Positions 10,349-23,310 are shown, counted from the first letter of the stretch. The stretch: DNA of 64,000 nucleotides from Lysinibacillus alkalisoli (GCF_014643595.1 NZ_BMJT01000013.1:1-64000), one strand, 5' to 3'. The notes: generated by a model not told the origin, from the letters alone. Numbers and translations: made by a program.

Positions 10349-11605
10349 ATGAAAGTACTTGTTATTGGTGGTGGAGGTCGTGAGCATGCAATTGCAAAGC
10401 AATTTGCTCAAGCACCTTCAGTGAACCAAGTTTTTGTGGCACCAGGCAATGATGGTATGGCACAAGATGCTACTCTTGTAAATATTGCCGCATCCGATTT
10501 TATAACATTAATTCAATTTGCAAAAGAGCATGCAATTGATTTAACTTTTGTGGGTCCTGAACAACCTTTGACAGAAGGTATTGTAGATGCTTTTGAAGAA
10601 GCAGGATTACGTATTTTTGGACCAAATAAAAAAGCGGCACAATTAGAAGGCAGTAAATCTTTTGCAAAAGATATTATGAAGAAATATCATATTCCAACAG
10701 CAGCCTATGAAACTTTTACAGAGGTAGCTCAGGCTGTTGCGTATATTAAACAGCAAGGTGCACCTATTGTAATTAAAGCAGATGGTTTAGCCGCTGGTAA
10801 AGGTGTTATTGTAGCCATGACAGAAGAGGAAGCAATAGCAGCTGTAGAAGACATGATTGGCAACCAACGTTTTGGTGACTCCTCATCACGTGTTGTCATT
10901 GAAGAATTTTTAGACGGAGAAGAATTTTCATTTATGTCATTTGTACATAAAGGACAAATTTATCCTATGGTAATTGCTCAAGATCACAAGCGTGCTTATG
11001 ATGGTGATACTGGTCCTAACACAGGAGGTATGGGAGCTTATTCCCCAGTGCCACAAATTTCACAAGCTGTAATAGACGAAGCCTATCGCACAGTTGTAGA
11101 ACCAACTGTACAAGCAATGGAAGACGAAAATACTTCATTTACAGGTATTTTATATGCAGGGCTTATTTTAACAAAGCAGGGGCCTAAAGTGATTGAGTTC
11201 AATGCACGATTTGGCGACCCTGAAACACAAGTGGTACTGCCACGAATGACTTCCGATTTTGGGGCCTTTATGATGGCTTTAATGAATGAGGAGCCATTTG
11301 ATCTGACTTGGTCAGAGGAGGCGATGTTAGGTGTTGTAATTGCCTCAGAAGGCTATCCTAACACTGTAGAGAACGGTAAAGTTTTACCAGACTTAACATC
11401 CCTATCTCAAGAGTATGCAGTTTACCATGCAGGCACGAAACAAGTTAACGGACAATTTGTTGGGAATGGTGGACGTGTGTTACTAGTGGCCGCTAAAGCA
11501 AAAGACTTAAAAACGGCTCAAGAAAAAGTTTATCAAGGTATTGCACAACATACATGGGACAACTTCTTCTATCGCAAAGATATTGGTTGGCGAACATTCC
11601 AATAA
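10349..11605 (+). CDS. purD: phosphoribosylamine-glycine ligase PurD
   Basis: PurD is an ATP-grasp enzyme making GAR from phosphoribosylamine, glycine and ATP. Start ATG 10349 has GGGAGGT upstream and gives 418 aa. The N-terminus is MKVLVIGGGGREHA. The ATP-grasp region has IKADGLAAGKGV and GEEFSFM, followed by GGMGAYSPVP and FNARFGDPETQ. It is the last gene of the pur operon and is followed by a strong terminator. Confidence 0.97.
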   Translation: MKVLVIGGGGREHAIAKQFAQAPSVNQVFVAPGNDGMAQDATLVNIAASDFITLIQFAKEHAIDLTFVGPEQPLTEGIVDAFEEAGLRIFGPNKKAAQLEGSKSFAKDIMKKYHIPTAAYETFTEVAQAVAYIKQQGAPIVIKADGLAAGKGVIVAMTEEEAIAAVEDMIGNQRFGDSSSRVVIEEFLDGEEFSFMSFVHKGQIYPMVIAQDHKRAYDGDTGPNTGGMGAYSPVPQISQAVIDEAYRTVVEPTVQAMEDENTSFTGILYAGLILTKQGPKVIEFNARFGDPETQVVLPRMTSDFGAFMMALMNEEPFDLTWSEEAMLGVVIASEGYPNTVENGKVLPDLTSLSQEYAVYHAGTKQVNGQFVGNGGRVLLVAAKAKDLKTAQEKVYQGIAQHTWDNFFYRKDIGWRTFQ

Positions 11606-11610
11606 GAGAT

Positions 11611-11656
11611 AAAAAAGTAAAGACAAGGTCGTTTTGACTTTGATCTTTACTTTTTT
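11611..11656 (+). terminator. pur operon terminator
   Basis: AAAAAAGTAAAG (11611-11622) pairs with CTTTACTTTTTT (11645-11656), and the right arm also provides the T tract. It lies five bases after the purD stop codon. Confidence 0.88.
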
Positions 11657-11976
11657 CTTATTATTTTATGAAAAAAATATGACAATTGTTTATATCGTGA
11701 CACAACATGTAAGTTTATAACGTATAGTTTATTGAACATAAAGCAATCAGGGTATAGAATGACATACCATGAAATATAATCATCAATGAGAAAATAAAAA
11801 ATTGTTTAATAGTACAATATTTGCTCGATAATGTATAGAATATAGTTATAAGAGCTTGAAGTAATTTAACACTTTAATACTTTGTATTGTGAAAGCGTTG
11901 TGCTACGATAGAGGTGAGCTATTTCATTCATCGTAGTAAGAGCGAATCGCTACAAAGTTAGTGAGGAGGAATAGGC
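11657..11976 (+). promoter_or_regulatory. AT-rich leader with putative yerA promoter
   Basis: These 320 bases hold no convincing gene. The best promoter is TTGTAT (11882-11887), a 16-base spacer, then TACGAT (11904-11909). The -10 region overlaps the left arm of a hairpin, CTACGAT (11903-11909) with ATCGTAG (11930-11936), and a small AGCGAATCGCT hairpin lies at 11941-11951, just before the ribosome site. The rest is AT-rich with no clear structure. Confidence 0.45.
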
Positions 11977-13701
11977 ATGGTAGCACCTGCTTGGAAAATT
12001 GAACAAATACGTAAACAAGTTGGTGTAGTGGATGGCAAGATAGCACCTACACTTGTGTTGAAAAATGCACGCTATTTACATAGTGTCTTAAAAACATGGT
12101 TAGAGGGTAACATATGGGTGCATGAAGACCGTATTGTCTATATTGGTGATAAAATGCCTACAGATCTACAAGCGGTTGAAATTGTAGATTGTGCGGGTAA
12201 AACAATTGTACCAGGTTATATCGAACCGCATGTACACCCATTTCAGGTTTATGGTCCAGCTAATTTTGCAATGTTTGCAGCACAAACGGGTACAACAACA
12301 TTTTTATCCGATAATTTACCCTTTTTCTTAGGGTTGAAAAATGAAGAATCATTTGCCATTTTAGATCGTTTAAAAGCACTGCCATTTTCATTTTATTGGT
12401 GGACTAGATTTGATTCACAAACAGAGCTAATCAATGAAGAAGAAGTTTTTTCGAGTACACGTCTTATTGATTGGTTATCTCGAGATGATGTGTTACTTGG
12501 CGGTGAATTAACAGGCTGGACACGTCTCGTACGTGGTGATGATAATATGTTGGCACGCATTCAAATGGCTAAACGCATGCATAAAAAAATTGAAGCGCAT
12601 TTACCAGGCAGTTCGTCACGGACATTAGCACGGATGAAACTATTTGGTGCAGATGGTGATCATGAGTCAATGACAGCAGATGAAGTGGAAGCGCGTTTAT
12701 TACAAGGTTATGGTGTGACATTGCGTTACTCTTCGATCCGACCTGATTTACCTGTTTTATTGCGTGGCATAATAGAAAAAAACTTACCTGTTTTTGACCA
12801 TTTAATGATGACAACAGACGGTTCAACTCCTGCTTTTTATGAAGAAGGAATTATGGATGCGTGTATTAAAATTGCCTTAGATGAAGGTGTCACACCAATT
12901 GATGCTTATGCAATGGCCTCCTATAATATTGCTCGTTACTATGATATGACAAATTTACATGGCCTTATTGCTATTGGACGTTATGCAACGTTAAATATTT
13001 TAACAGATGAGTTTTCGCCAACTCCTGAAAGCGTTTTATCTAAAGGTGTTTGGTTAAAACGAGACAACGAGCAAACATACGATTGTAACTTTGCTTATCA
13101 AGAATTTGGTGAAATGAATTTGTCTTTTAATTTAACAACGGATGACTTTCAATTTTCTACACCAGTAGGTATTGATATGGTGAATGATGTAATTACCAAG
13201 CCGTATCGTGTACAAATTGCGACAGACCAAGACTTATCCTTAACACATGATGAGAGTTATTTGATTTTACTGAGCAGAGATGGTAAATGGCGTGTAAATA
13301 CAGTGTTAAAAGGCTTTGCCAATAAAGTTAAAGGCTTTGCATCTTCCTATTCCAATACAGGTGATATTATTATCATTGGTAAAACAATAAAGGACATGAT
13401 GCATGCATTTAATGAACTCAAACGTATTAAAGGTGGCTATGTACTCGTTGAAAACAATAAAGTGATTGCATCATTAGCATTAGATGTAGATGGCTCGTTT
13501 TCAACAGTATCCGTTACAGAAATTATTGCATCAGAAAAAATATTAAAAGAAGCGTTGGCAGCACGTGGTTATAATAAAGGAGATGCTATCTATTCCTTAT
13601 TGTTCCTTATGTCCATACATTTACCTTATGTGCGTGTAACACAGAAGGGGATTTATGATGTGATGAAGGATAAAGTTTTATTACCAGCTGTCATGAGATG
13701 A
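11977..13701 (+). CDS. yerA: adenine deaminase-like amidohydrolase YerA
   Basis: The 574 aa protein belongs to the adenine deaminase branch of the amidohydrolase superfamily. The N-terminal EPHVHPF motif (about residue 89) provides the metal-binding HxH. EAHLPGSSSRTLARM and GDHESMTADEV follow the family pattern. The C-terminal third matches the adenine deaminase C-terminal domain. YerA of B. subtilis occupies the same place before yerB-yerC-pcrB-pcrA. Deamination of adenine to hypoxanthine is the family activity; substrate use by the YerA branch is not certain. GAGGAGG precedes the ATG. Confidence 0.85.
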   Translation: MVAPAWKIEQIRKQVGVVDGKIAPTLVLKNARYLHSVLKTWLEGNIWVHEDRIVYIGDKMPTDLQAVEIVDCAGKTIVPGYIEPHVHPFQVYGPANFAMFAAQTGTTTFLSDNLPFFLGLKNEESFAILDRLKALPFSFYWWTRFDSQTELINEEEVFSSTRLIDWLSRDDVLLGGELTGWTRLVRGDDNMLARIQMAKRMHKKIEAHLPGSSSRTLARMKLFGADGDHESMTADEVEARLLQGYGVTLRYSSIRPDLPVLLRGIIEKNLPVFDHLMMTTDGSTPAFYEEGIMDACIKIALDEGVTPIDAYAMASYNIARYYDMTNLHGLIAIGRYATLNILTDEFSPTPESVLSKGVWLKRDNEQTYDCNFAYQEFGEMNLSFNLTTDDFQFSTPVGIDMVNDVITKPYRVQIATDQDLSLTHDESYLILLSRDGKWRVNTVLKGFANKVKGFASSYSNTGDIIIIGKTIKDMMHAFNELKRIKGGYVLVENNKVIASLALDVDGSFSTVSVTEIIASEKILKEALAARGYNKGDAIYSLLFLMSIHLPYVRVTQKGIYDVMKDKVLLPAVMR

Positions 13702-13714
13702 GGAGCGTTTCGCG

Positions 13715-14740
13715 TTGACTAAGAGAAAAATAGTAGCAACGCTCGCATTAGGAGCAGCTTTGCTAGTCACAGGTTGTGCCAATAATGATACAGAGCAACA
13801 ACCAACAAAAAAGGTAACACAGAAAGTACAGCAAAAAGAAGCGCAAACACCTTTCACAGGGGAGATGAAACAAATCTCGTCAATGCGCCCAATACTTGCT
13901 ACGATTAATAATCAAGTTGAGGCAAGGCCACAAACTGGTCTGGCTTCAGCAGATATGATTTATGAAATGTTAGCAGAGGGCAATACGACTAGGCTACTTG
14001 CTTTGTTTCAAAGTGAAATGCCAACAGAAGTAGGGCCAATACGTAGCGCAAGAAAGTATTTTATTGACATTGCCAAAGGTTACGACGCTTTTTATATCGC
14101 TCATGGCTATAGTCCTGAGGCTAAACAATTGTTAGGGGCAAATGTGGTAGATAATATTAATGGTATGGACCATGATGGCACATTATTTAGACGCTCTAGT
14201 GAAAGAGTAGCACCACATAATTCTTATATTAGTGAAGCATCTATTACGGAAGCTGCAGATTTAACAAACACCAGTCTAGAAATGTCTACAACGAGCCCTT
14301 ATCGTTTTTATAAAAAAGATGAAGCAATAAAAGAAGGCATCTCTGTTGAAAACTTTGCGCTAAATTTTAATGGCGGTGTGCCATTTAATAGCAGCTTTAC
14401 CTATAATCATGAGGATTCGAATTATATTCGTTCTTCTAATGGATATGACACGACAGATTTATTAACAAATAAACCTGTAGAAATTCATAATATTATTATT
14501 ATCGAAGCACCACATCAATCGATAGATGAAAAAGATCGCCAAGCGATTGATTTATTAATCGGTGGTAATGCACGCATTTATCAAAATGGTGAGATGAGAG
14601 AGGTAAAGTGGCAGTCTAAAGGTGGATTGCCAATCCCTGTTGAAGAAAATGGGGACGTTGTGAAATTAGTGCCAGGTAAGACGTGGATTGACATTATTCC
14701 AACAGTACCTGGCATGACAAATACAGTAACGAATTATTAA
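13715..14740 (+). CDS. yerB: lipoprotein YerB (DUF3048)
   Basis: The 341 aa protein begins with a lipoprotein signal: a basic MTKRK, a hydrophobic core, then the lipobox LLVTGC, so mature Cys is about residue 21. The rest matches the DUF3048 YerB family, including RPILATINN, ARPQTGLASADMIYE and EVGPIRSARKYF. It should be anchored on the outer face of the membrane. The function of the family is unknown. It begins at TTG with an AGGAG site and follows yerA by 13 bases. Confidence 0.85.
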   Translation: MTKRKIVATLALGAALLVTGCANNDTEQQPTKKVTQKVQQKEAQTPFTGEMKQISSMRPILATINNQVEARPQTGLASADMIYEMLAEGNTTRLLALFQSEMPTEVGPIRSARKYFIDIAKGYDAFYIAHGYSPEAKQLLGANVVDNINGMDHDGTLFRRSSERVAPHNSYISEASITEAADLTNTSLEMSTTSPYRFYKKDEAIKEGISVENFALNFNGGVPFNSSFTYNHEDSNYIRSSNGYDTTDLLTNKPVEIHNIIIIEAPHQSIDEKDRQAIDLLIGGNARIYQNGEMREVKWQSKGGLPIPVEENGDVVKLVPGKTWIDIIPTVPGMTNTVTNY

Positions 14741-14761
14741 AGCTTAATGGAGGAATAAAGC

Positions 14762-15076
14762 ATGCAAATCGAAAAAATTAGAGGGCATCAAACAGACCAA
14801 TTATTTAAGGCGGTACTTGAATTAAAGGACTTGGAAGAATGCTATGAATTTTTTGATGATTTATGTACAATTAGCGAGATTCAATCATTAGCACAGCGAT
14901 TTGAAGTGGCACATTTATTGCGATTAAAGAAAACATACGAGACAATAAAAAAAGAGACAGGTGCTTCTACCGCAACAATCTCTCGCGTGCGTCGCTGCTT
15001 TGACTACGGTAATGACACATATGATAAAATGCTTGGTCGTCTCTATCCAGACGAAAAACCATTTCAAGCGAAATAA
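14762..15076 (+). CDS. yerC: TrpR-like regulator YerC
   Basis: This 104 aa protein of the YerC/YecD TrpR-related family has a helix-turn-helix (QSLAQRFEVAHLLRL and GASTATISRVRRCF). It has the same length as its Bacillus relatives and the same place before pcrB. The DNA target is unknown. GGAGG precedes the ATG, and 21 bases separate it from yerB. Confidence 0.87.
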   Translation: MQIEKIRGHQTDQLFKAVLELKDLEECYEFFDDLCTISEIQSLAQRFEVAHLLRLKKTYETIKKETGASTATISRVRRCFDYGNDTYDKMLGRLYPDEKPFQAK

Positions 15077-15095
15077 CAAATAGTAATATATGGTT

Positions 15096-15195
15096 GGAAA
15101 GAGTGAAAACAATAATTTAGCGAAAGATGTATAGCTACGATTTCTGTAGTGACGAAAGAACATCTGAAACTAGGTTTTGTCCTTCACTCTTTTTT
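15096..15195 (+). promoter_or_regulatory. structured leader with terminator upstream of pcrB
   Basis: Three nested helices are visible: AAAGAGTGAA (15098-15107) with TTCACTCTTT (15183-15192), AGATGT (15125-15130) with ACATCT (15160-15165), and CTAC (15135-15138) with GTAG (15146-15149). The outer helix is followed by further Ts, so the whole element can end transcription after yerC. The long structured insert is unlike a simple terminator and could be an attenuator. I do not recognise a known riboswitch class. Confidence 0.5.
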
Positions 15196-15246
15196 ATGTT
15201 TAACTTGAAATATGCATGTTTATTATATAAAAGAAGGGTGACAATA

Positions 15247-15942
15247 ATGGAGTTTGATTATAAAAAATGGCGTCATGTATTTAAATTAGATCCTGCAAAA
15301 GAAATTACGGAGGAGGCACTGGAGAAAATTTGTGAATCAGGTACAGATGCTATTCTAGTTGGAGGCTCTGACAATATTACACTTGATAACGTATTAGAGC
15401 TTTTAGTTCGTATACGTCGCTATGCCGTACCTACTACACTGGAGATCTCCACATTGGAATCGATCACACCAGGGTTTGATTCTTACGGAATTCCTACCAT
15501 TTTGAATAGCGATAATCCGATGTGGTTTAAAAATTTACATCATGCAGCGATTAAAGAACATGGTGATATTATGATATGGGATGAATTAATAGCAGAAGGT
15601 TATTGCGTTTTAAATCCTAATTGTAAAGTAGCTCAATTAACAGAGGCTAATACAGATTTAGATATTGAAGATGTGAGAGCTTATGCCCGTATGGCAGAAC
15701 ATTTTTTAACGTTGCCTATTTTTTATTTAGAGTATAGTGGCATGTATGGTGATGTGGATATCGTGCGTGCTGCCAAAGAAGTATTAAACCATACACAGCT
15801 ATTTTACGGTGGTGGCATTACTACTGCAGAACAAGCTGAAGAGATGGCACAAGTAGCAGATACTATAGTTGTAGGAAATGTCATTTACGATAACATAGAA
15901 AAGGCGCTTGCAACCGTACAAGCTGTAAAAAATACGATATAA
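15247..15942 (+). CDS. pcrB: heptaprenylglyceryl phosphate synthase PcrB
   Basis: PcrB is a TIM-barrel prenyltransferase that joins heptaprenyl diphosphate to glycerol-1-phosphate in Bacillales. Start ATG 15247 gives 231 aa. Motifs include LVGGSDNIT near residue 40, [10 protein letters not shown] around residue 160, [11 protein letters not shown] and VVGNVIYDN. An in-frame start at 15127 would include the structured leader and lacks a ribosome site. It is followed closely by pcrA. Confidence 0.93.
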   Translation: MEFDYKKWRHVFKLDPAKEITEEALEKICESGTDAILVGGSDNITLDNVLELLVRIRRYAVPTTLEISTLESITPGFDSYGIPTILNSDNPMWFKNLHHAAIKEHGDIMIWDELIAEGYCVLNPNCKVAQLTEANTDLDIEDVRAYARMAEHFLTLPIFYLEYSGMYGDVDIVRAAKEVLNHTQLFYGGGITTAEQAEEMAQVADTIVVGNVIYDNIEKALATVQAVKNTI

Positions 15943-15979
15943 TGAGAACAAACGTTTGAAGAAAGAGGTGTTGCCCAAT

Positions 15980-18202
15980 ATGGAACGTATTGTAGAAAAT
16001 TTATTAAAAGGAATGAATAAGGAGCAACGAGAGGCAGTTGTCACGACAGAAGGACCTTTACTTATTATGGCAGGTGCAGGTTCTGGCAAGACGAGAGTAT
16101 TAACCCATCGAATTGCGTATTTAATGGTTGAAAAACAAGTATATCCTTCAAAAATACTGGCGATTACCTTTACTAATAAAGCGGCACGCGAGATGCGTGA
16201 ACGTATTGATAATATATTAGGTGAAGGTACTACAGCTAGTATGTGGGTTTCGACCTTCCACTCCATGTGTGTGAGAATTTTGCGTCGTCATATTGATCAA
16301 TTAGGGTTATCAAAAAGTTTTACAATTTTAGATGCTGCGGATCAATTGACAGCTGTAAAAAACGTTTTAAAACAGCAAAATATTGATACAAAGCGTTATG
16401 AGCCACGCAGTTTATTACATGCCATTAGTGCCGCTAAAAATGAATGTATAACAGTAGATACATTTCGACAAAACAGTAATCCAAACAATCCTTATGAAAA
16501 GGTAGTAGCCGATGTGTATGAAGGTTATACAAAGTTGTTACGTCAAAACGAATCACTCGACTTTGATGACTTAATTATGCTTACTATTGAATTATTTGAA
16601 AAAAATGAAGATATTTTATCAGAATATCATAATCGTTTCCATTACATCCATGTGGATGAGTATCAAGATACGAACCATTCACAATATCGACTTGTGCAAT
16701 TATTGGCACAACGCTTTAAAAATATATGTGTAGTAGGGGATTCGGATCAATCTATTTATCGTTGGCGTGGTGCTGATATTACAAATATTTTATCTTTCGA
16801 GAAAGATTATCCTAATGCGAAAGTTATTTTACTAGAGCAAAACTATCGTTCTACGCAAAACATTTTACAAGCAGCGAATGATGTAATTCAAAACAATGCG
16901 TCCCGCTATCCGAAAGCGTTACGGACAGATAACCATAAAGGTGAAGCTATTACGTATTATGAAGCAAATAATGAACAAGAAGAATCCAGATTCATTATAG
17001 AAACGATACAAAACCTTATTCAAAACGAAGGTTATGCCTACCGTGATTTTGCTGTTTTGTATCGCACAAATGCGCAATCTCGTGTAGTTGAGGAGATGCT
17101 TGTGAAGTCAAATATGAGTTATCAAATCGTAGGTGGCACTAAGTTCTATGACCGTAAAGAAATTAAAGATTTACTCGCTTACTTGCGTTTAATTGCTAAC
17201 CCTGCGGACGATTTATCGTTAGCACGTATTATCAATGAGCCTAAACGTAGCATTGGCGCCACAACTTTTGAAAAACTAGCTCAATATGCATTTTCACAAG
17301 GACGACCAATCTTTGATGCGATGAATGAGACATTATTTATGGGCTTAACACCAAGAGCGGCTAATGCTATTGACCAATTCCACGTAATGATGACTACATT
17401 AATGCAAAAGCAAGAAACATTATCTTTAACTGCACTAGTAGAAGAAATAGTAAAAGTGACAGGTTATAAGGAAATGTTAGAAAATGAAAAAACGATTGAA
17501 GCTGAAAGTCGTTTAGAAAATATTAATGAGTTCTTAACAGTAACACAAGCCTTTGAAAAGCGTAGTGACGATCAATCATTAATCGCCTTTTTAACTGACT
17601 TAGCTTTAGTTTCTGATATTGATAATGTCGAAGATGAGGAACGTGGGAACATTATTTTGATGACAATGCATGCGGCTAAAGGGTTAGAGTTCCCTGTAGT
17701 CTTTATTGTTGGCATGGAGGAGAAAATATTCCCGCATTCACGTGCCTACGGTGATGATGATGAGTTAGAGGAAGAACGTCGTTTAGCTTATGTTGGCATC
17801 ACAAGAGCAGAGCAGCGACTATATTTAACGAGTGCAAAATCCCGTACCATTTTTGGGCGTAGTAATTATAATCCACCATCACGCTTTATTGCGGAAATCT
17901 CAGAGGACTTAATTGAACATCATGCTAAACCAGCCTTACGTAGCACTTACCAAAAACCACAGAACAACAAGCCTTACCAACAACAGCATACAGCAACGAT
18001 TAGAAAGAGTGCTCGCTACGTAGCAAGTGGTGGTGAGCAACACGAGTGGCGTATTGGCGATAAAGCTAGTCATAAAAAATGGGGTGTTGGTACAATTGTG
18101 AGTGTCAAAGGTAGCGGTGATGAGATGGAGTTAGACATTGCTTTTCCTAATGAAGGCATTAAGCGCTTAATTGCTAAATTTGCACCAATCGAAAAGGCAT
18201 AG
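15980..18202 (+). CDS. pcrA: ATP-dependent DNA helicase PcrA
   Basis: PcrA is a superfamily 1A 3'-5' helicase for repair and replication restart. The ATG at 15980 with AAAGAGGTG gives 740 aa. Motifs run in order: Walker [71 protein letters not shown] and [10 protein letters not shown]. The C-terminal tail ([13 protein letters not shown]) is the RNA-polymerase-binding Tudor-like domain. It is operonic with ligA, as in other Bacillales. Confidence 0.97.
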   Translation: MERIVENLLKGMNKEQREAVVTTEGPLLIMAGAGSGKTRVLTHRIAYLMVEKQVYPSKILAITFTNKAAREMRERIDNILGEGTTASMWVSTFHSMCVRILRRHIDQLGLSKSFTILDAADQLTAVKNVLKQQNIDTKRYEPRSLLHAISAAKNECITVDTFRQNSNPNNPYEKVVADVYEGYTKLLRQNESLDFDDLIMLTIELFEKNEDILSEYHNRFHYIHVDEYQDTNHSQYRLVQLLAQRFKNICVVGDSDQSIYRWRGADITNILSFEKDYPNAKVILLEQNYRSTQNILQAANDVIQNNASRYPKALRTDNHKGEAITYYEANNEQEESRFIIETIQNLIQNEGYAYRDFAVLYRTNAQSRVVEEMLVKSNMSYQIVGGTKFYDRKEIKDLLAYLRLIANPADDLSLARIINEPKRSIGATTFEKLAQYAFSQGRPIFDAMNETLFMGLTPRAANAIDQFHVMMTTLMQKQETLSLTALVEEIVKVTGYKEMLENEKTIEAESRLENINEFLTVTQAFEKRSDDQSLIAFLTDLALVSDIDNVEDEERGNIILMTMHAAKGLEFPVVFIVGMEEKIFPHSRAYGDDDELEEERRLAYVGITRAEQRLYLTSAKSRTIFGRSNYNPPSRFIAEISEDLIEHHAKPALRSTYQKPQNNKPYQQQHTATIRKSARYVASGGEQHEWRIGDKASHKKWGVGTIVSVKGSGDEMELDIAFPNEGIKRLIAKFAPIEKA

Positions 18203-20212
<2,010 letters not shown>

Positions 20213-20230
20213 TAAAGGAGTAATTCATAA

Positions 20231-21364
20231 ATGAAATGGACACGTTTCATACCTGTTTTAGCTACAGCAGTAGTATTATCAGCATGTACACCAGCAGCGA
20301 AGCCAGAAACAGACGTTGTACAAGAAGATGAAAAGAAAGTAGAAAAAACAACCGTTCCTGTAATGCAAGTGAGCGATGAGTATTACAAAGCATTACTGCC
20401 CGTTAAAGAGAGCGCTAGTCGGGGTTTAATTGTCTCTAATGTGTTTACAAAGTATGACATTAAAGAAGCAGAAAGCGGTTTAATGCGTGTGTCACAAAAT
20501 GAGTTTTCGACTAAAGATTTCTTCATTCAAGAAGGGCAATTTTTAGATAAAGAAACCGTAGGCAATTGGTTAGCGAGAAGTAACCAAGCAGAAGGCGGAT
20601 TAAATCCATCAGATGAAGGGCTATCACCAGAACAACGAGCAACAGAGGCACCTATTTATTTAGCGCATATTATTGAACAAAACTATTTAAAGCGTACAGA
20701 CGATGATAAAGTGACACTTGGTGGAGTCACGATTGGTTTAGCTTTAAATTCTATCTACTATTACCAGAAAGAACAATATGGTGAATATTACGAAGAAGCG
20801 ATCCCAATGGGTGTGTTAGAACAAGAAGGTAAGAAAATTGCTGATGAAGTGTATAAAAGACTACGTGAGCGTGAAGAATTAAAAAATGTGCCAATCGTAG
20901 TAGGTTTGTATAAACAGAAAGCACGTAATGATGTTGTACCAGGTACGTACTTTGCTTACAGTGTAGGTAAAAGTGGTGCTGACCAATTAGGTGAGTGGTC
21001 TAGTATTGATGAAGAATACGTACTTTTCCCGACAAGTGACGTTACGGATAAATATCGTGCCATCAATACAAGTTTTCAAAACTTTAAACAAAACATTGAT
21101 AAGTTCTTCTCAAATACAACAAATGTAATTGGGCGTGGCTTTTATCAAGGCGATACCTTAAAGAAACTAAGTATCGAGTTGCCTATTCAGTTTTATGGTG
21201 AAACAGAAACAATCGGTTTTACACAATACATTGCAGGTGAGATTTTTAAAAACTTCCCAGCAGATGTGTTGATTGAGGTTAATATTAATTCGATTGATGG
21301 AATTGAAGCAATTATTGTACGAGAGCCTAATGAAAAAGAACCGACTGTCCATATGTTAAATTAA
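20231..21364 (+). CDS. camS: CamS family lipoprotein (YerH-like)
   Basis: The 377 aa protein has a lipoprotein signal ending VVLSAC, so it should be membrane-anchored outside. The rest matches the CamS family, whose staphylococcal member yields a sex-pheromone peptide from its signal sequence. Motifs include SRGLIVSNVFTKYDI, VGLYKQKARND and YFAYSVGKSGADQLG. It follows ligA, as yerH does in B. subtilis. A strong terminator ends the yerA-camS unit. Confidence 0.88.
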   Translation: MKWTRFIPVLATAVVLSACTPAAKPETDVVQEDEKKVEKTTVPVMQVSDEYYKALLPVKESASRGLIVSNVFTKYDIKEAESGLMRVSQNEFSTKDFFIQEGQFLDKETVGNWLARSNQAEGGLNPSDEGLSPEQRATEAPIYLAHIIEQNYLKRTDDDKVTLGGVTIGLALNSIYYYQKEQYGEYYEEAIPMGVLEQEGKKIADEVYKRLREREELKNVPIVVGLYKQKARNDVVPGTYFAYSVGKSGADQLGEWSSIDEEYVLFPTSDVTDKYRAINTSFQNFKQNIDKFFSNTTNVIGRGFYQGDTLKKLSIELPIQFYGETETIGFTQYIAGEIFKNFPADVLIEVNINSIDGIEAIIVREPNEKEPTVHMLN

Positions 21365-21370
21365 GAGCGA

Positions 21371-21409
21371 AGTAACTTGTTAAGCTAAGACTTAACAAGT
21401 TACTTTTTT
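21371..21409 (+). terminator. terminator after camS
   Basis: A perfect 14-bp stem, AGTAACTTGTTAAG with CTTAACAAGTTACT, has a six-base loop and is followed by T residues. Confidence 0.93.
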
Positions 21410-21494
21410 GTTTACAAATAATTTGTTACACTAGTTGAGGAAAGTTTCGGTGTTTTTTCAGTAGTAGTATGATTTTTATAAGGAAAAATGGTAT

Positions 21495-21500
21495 TATAAT
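21495..21500 (+). promoter_or_regulatory. -10 element upstream of gatC
   Basis: A perfect TATAAT lies 34 bases before the gatC start, downstream of the camS terminator. The matching -35 (ATTTTT at 17-base spacing) is poor, so the promoter is plausible but unproven. Confidence 0.45.
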
Positions 21501-21533
21501 AGGCATGGTTACTCGAATTCGGAGGTGTGAAAA

Positions 21534-21824
21534 TTGACAAAATTAACAATGGAAGAAGTAAAACACGTTGCTACTTTAGCACGTTTAGCAATCACAGATG
21601 AAGAGGCTGAAAAATTCACAGCGCAACTTGGGCGTATTACAGAATATGTGGAGCAGTTAAATGAACTTGATACAACAGGTGTAGAACCAACGACACATGT
21701 ATTACCATTAGTGAATGTAATGCGTAAAGATGAGGCAGCCCAAGGTTTACCACGTGAAAAGATGATGTTAAACGTAAAAGAACAAGAAAATGGACAAGTT
21801 AAAGTTCCAGCAATTATGGACTAA
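21534..21824 (+). CDS. gatC: Asp-tRNA(Asn)/Glu-tRNA(Gln) amidotransferase subunit GatC
   Basis: GatC is the small subunit that stabilises GatA in the complex converting Glu-tRNA(Gln) to Gln-tRNA(Gln). The 96 aa protein has VKHVATLARLAITDEE, TTHVLPLVNVMRKDE and a C-terminal VKVPAIMD. The TTG start has GGAGGTG upstream. It leads the gatCAB operon. Confidence 0.95.
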   Translation: MTKLTMEEVKHVATLARLAITDEEAEKFTAQLGRITEYVEQLNELDTTGVEPTTHVLPLVNVMRKDEAAQGLPREKMMLNVKEQENGQVKVPAIMD

Positions 21825-21845
21825 TCTAAAGGAGGCAACAAGCTC

Positions 21846-23309
21846 ATGACGTTATTTGAACGTTCAGCACAAGAACTGCAAGCGGCTATACATAGTGGCG
21901 AGCTAACAATTGTAGAATTAACTAAAGAAGCTTTTGCACGCATTGAAAAAGTGGATGCAGATGTTAAAGCTTTCTTAACGCTAAATAAAGAAGCAGCATT
22001 AAAACAAGCTGAAGAAATGGATCAAGTACCAATGAACGAACGCGGGCCGCTATTTGGTCTGCCGATCGGTATTAAAGATAACATTGTAACAGAAGGCTTG
22101 GAAACAACTTGTGCTTCTAAAATGTTAGAAGGTTTCCTACCAATCTATGATGCGACGGTTATGGATAAGTTAAAAGAAGCAGGTATGATTACCATTGGTA
22201 AAATCAATATGGATGAGTTTGCGATGGGTTCTTCTAATGAAAACTCGGCATTCAAAACAGTAACTAACCCTTGGCATGCAGCGCACGTACCAGGTGGTTC
22301 TTCAGGTGGCTCTGCAGCAGCAGTAGCAGCGGGTGAAGTACCATTCACACTAGGTTCAGATACAGGTGGTTCGATTCGTCAACCAGCGGCTTATTGTGGT
22401 GTAGTAGGTATGAAACCAACATATGGTCGCGTGTCACGCTCAGGTTTAGTTGCATTTGCATCGTCTTTAGACCAAATCGGTACGATTACAAATAATGTGG
22501 CAGATAACGCAGCATTATTACAAGCGATTGCAGGTCTAGATGCAAAAGACTCTACTTCAGCAGACGTAGCCGTACCTGATTATACAAAAGCATTAACAGG
22601 TGATGTTAAAGGATTACGAGTGGCAGTGCCTAAAGAATTTTTAGGTGAAGGCGTTGGCTCTGCAGCTCGCAAATCTGTGGAAGAAGCTATTGAAGTGTTA
22701 AAATCATTAGGTGCAACAGTCGAAGAAGTATCATTACCACATTCTAAATATGCACTAGCTGCCTACTATATTTTATCTTCATCAGAAGCTTCATCAAACC
22801 TTTCACGTTTCGATGGGATTCGTTATGGTTACCGCACAGAAAATGCGAAAAATTTACTTGAGCTTTATACAAAATCACGTGCAGAAGGATTTGGAGATGA
22901 AGTGAAATTACGTATTATGTTAGGTACGTATTCCCTATCAGCAGGTTCATATGATGCGTATTATAAAAAAGCACAACAAGTGCGTACATTAATTAAACAA
23001 GACTACGACAAAGTATTTGAAAACTTTGATGTGATTGTAGGGCCAACAACACCAACACCAGCATTTAAAATTGGTGAAAATGTAGATGACCCATTAACGA
23101 TGTATGCGAATGATATTTTAACAATTCCGATTAACTTAGCGGGTGTACCTGCTATTTCAATTCCATGTGGATTTGAAAATGGACTGCCTTTAGGATTACA
23201 AATTATTGCTAAGCACTTTGATGAAGAAACGATTTATCGTACAGCGTATGCATTTGAACAAGCTACAGCATTCCATAAACAAAAGCCACAAATGTGGGAG
23301 GGCAATTAA
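21846..23309 (+). CDS. gatA: amidotransferase subunit GatA
   Basis: GatA releases ammonia from glutamine or asparagine by amidase chemistry. The 487 aa protein keeps the Ser-Ser-Lys triad: GIKDN (Lys near residue 79), GGSSGGSAA (Ser near 154) and [11 protein letters not shown] (Ser near 178). AAGGAGG precedes the ATG. The gene sits between gatC and gatB with short gaps. Confidence 0.97.
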   Translation: MTLFERSAQELQAAIHSGELTIVELTKEAFARIEKVDADVKAFLTLNKEAALKQAEEMDQVPMNERGPLFGLPIGIKDNIVTEGLETTCASKMLEGFLPIYDATVMDKLKEAGMITIGKINMDEFAMGSSNENSAFKTVTNPWHAAHVPGGSSGGSAAAVAAGEVPFTLGSDTGGSIRQPAAYCGVVGMKPTYGRVSRSGLVAFASSLDQIGTITNNVADNAALLQAIAGLDAKDSTSADVAVPDYTKALTGDVKGLRVAVPKEFLGEGVGSAARKSVEEAIEVLKSLGATVEEVSLPHSKYALAAYYILSSSEASSNLSRFDGIRYGYRTENAKNLLELYTKSRAEGFGDEVKLRIMLGTYSLSAGSYDAYYKKAQQVRTLIKQDYDKVFENFDVIVGPTTPTPAFKIGENVDDPLTMYANDILTIPINLAGVPAISIPCGFENGLPLGLQIIAKHFDEETIYRTAYAFEQATAFHKQKPQMWEGN

Positions 23310-23310
23310 C

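Noticed and set aside
11888-11905. Possible catabolite-repression (cre) site GTGAAAGCGTTGTGC
   Set aside because: Two or more positions of the cre consensus fail (first base and the 3' C), and the element overlaps a candidate promoter spacer, so the match may be chance.
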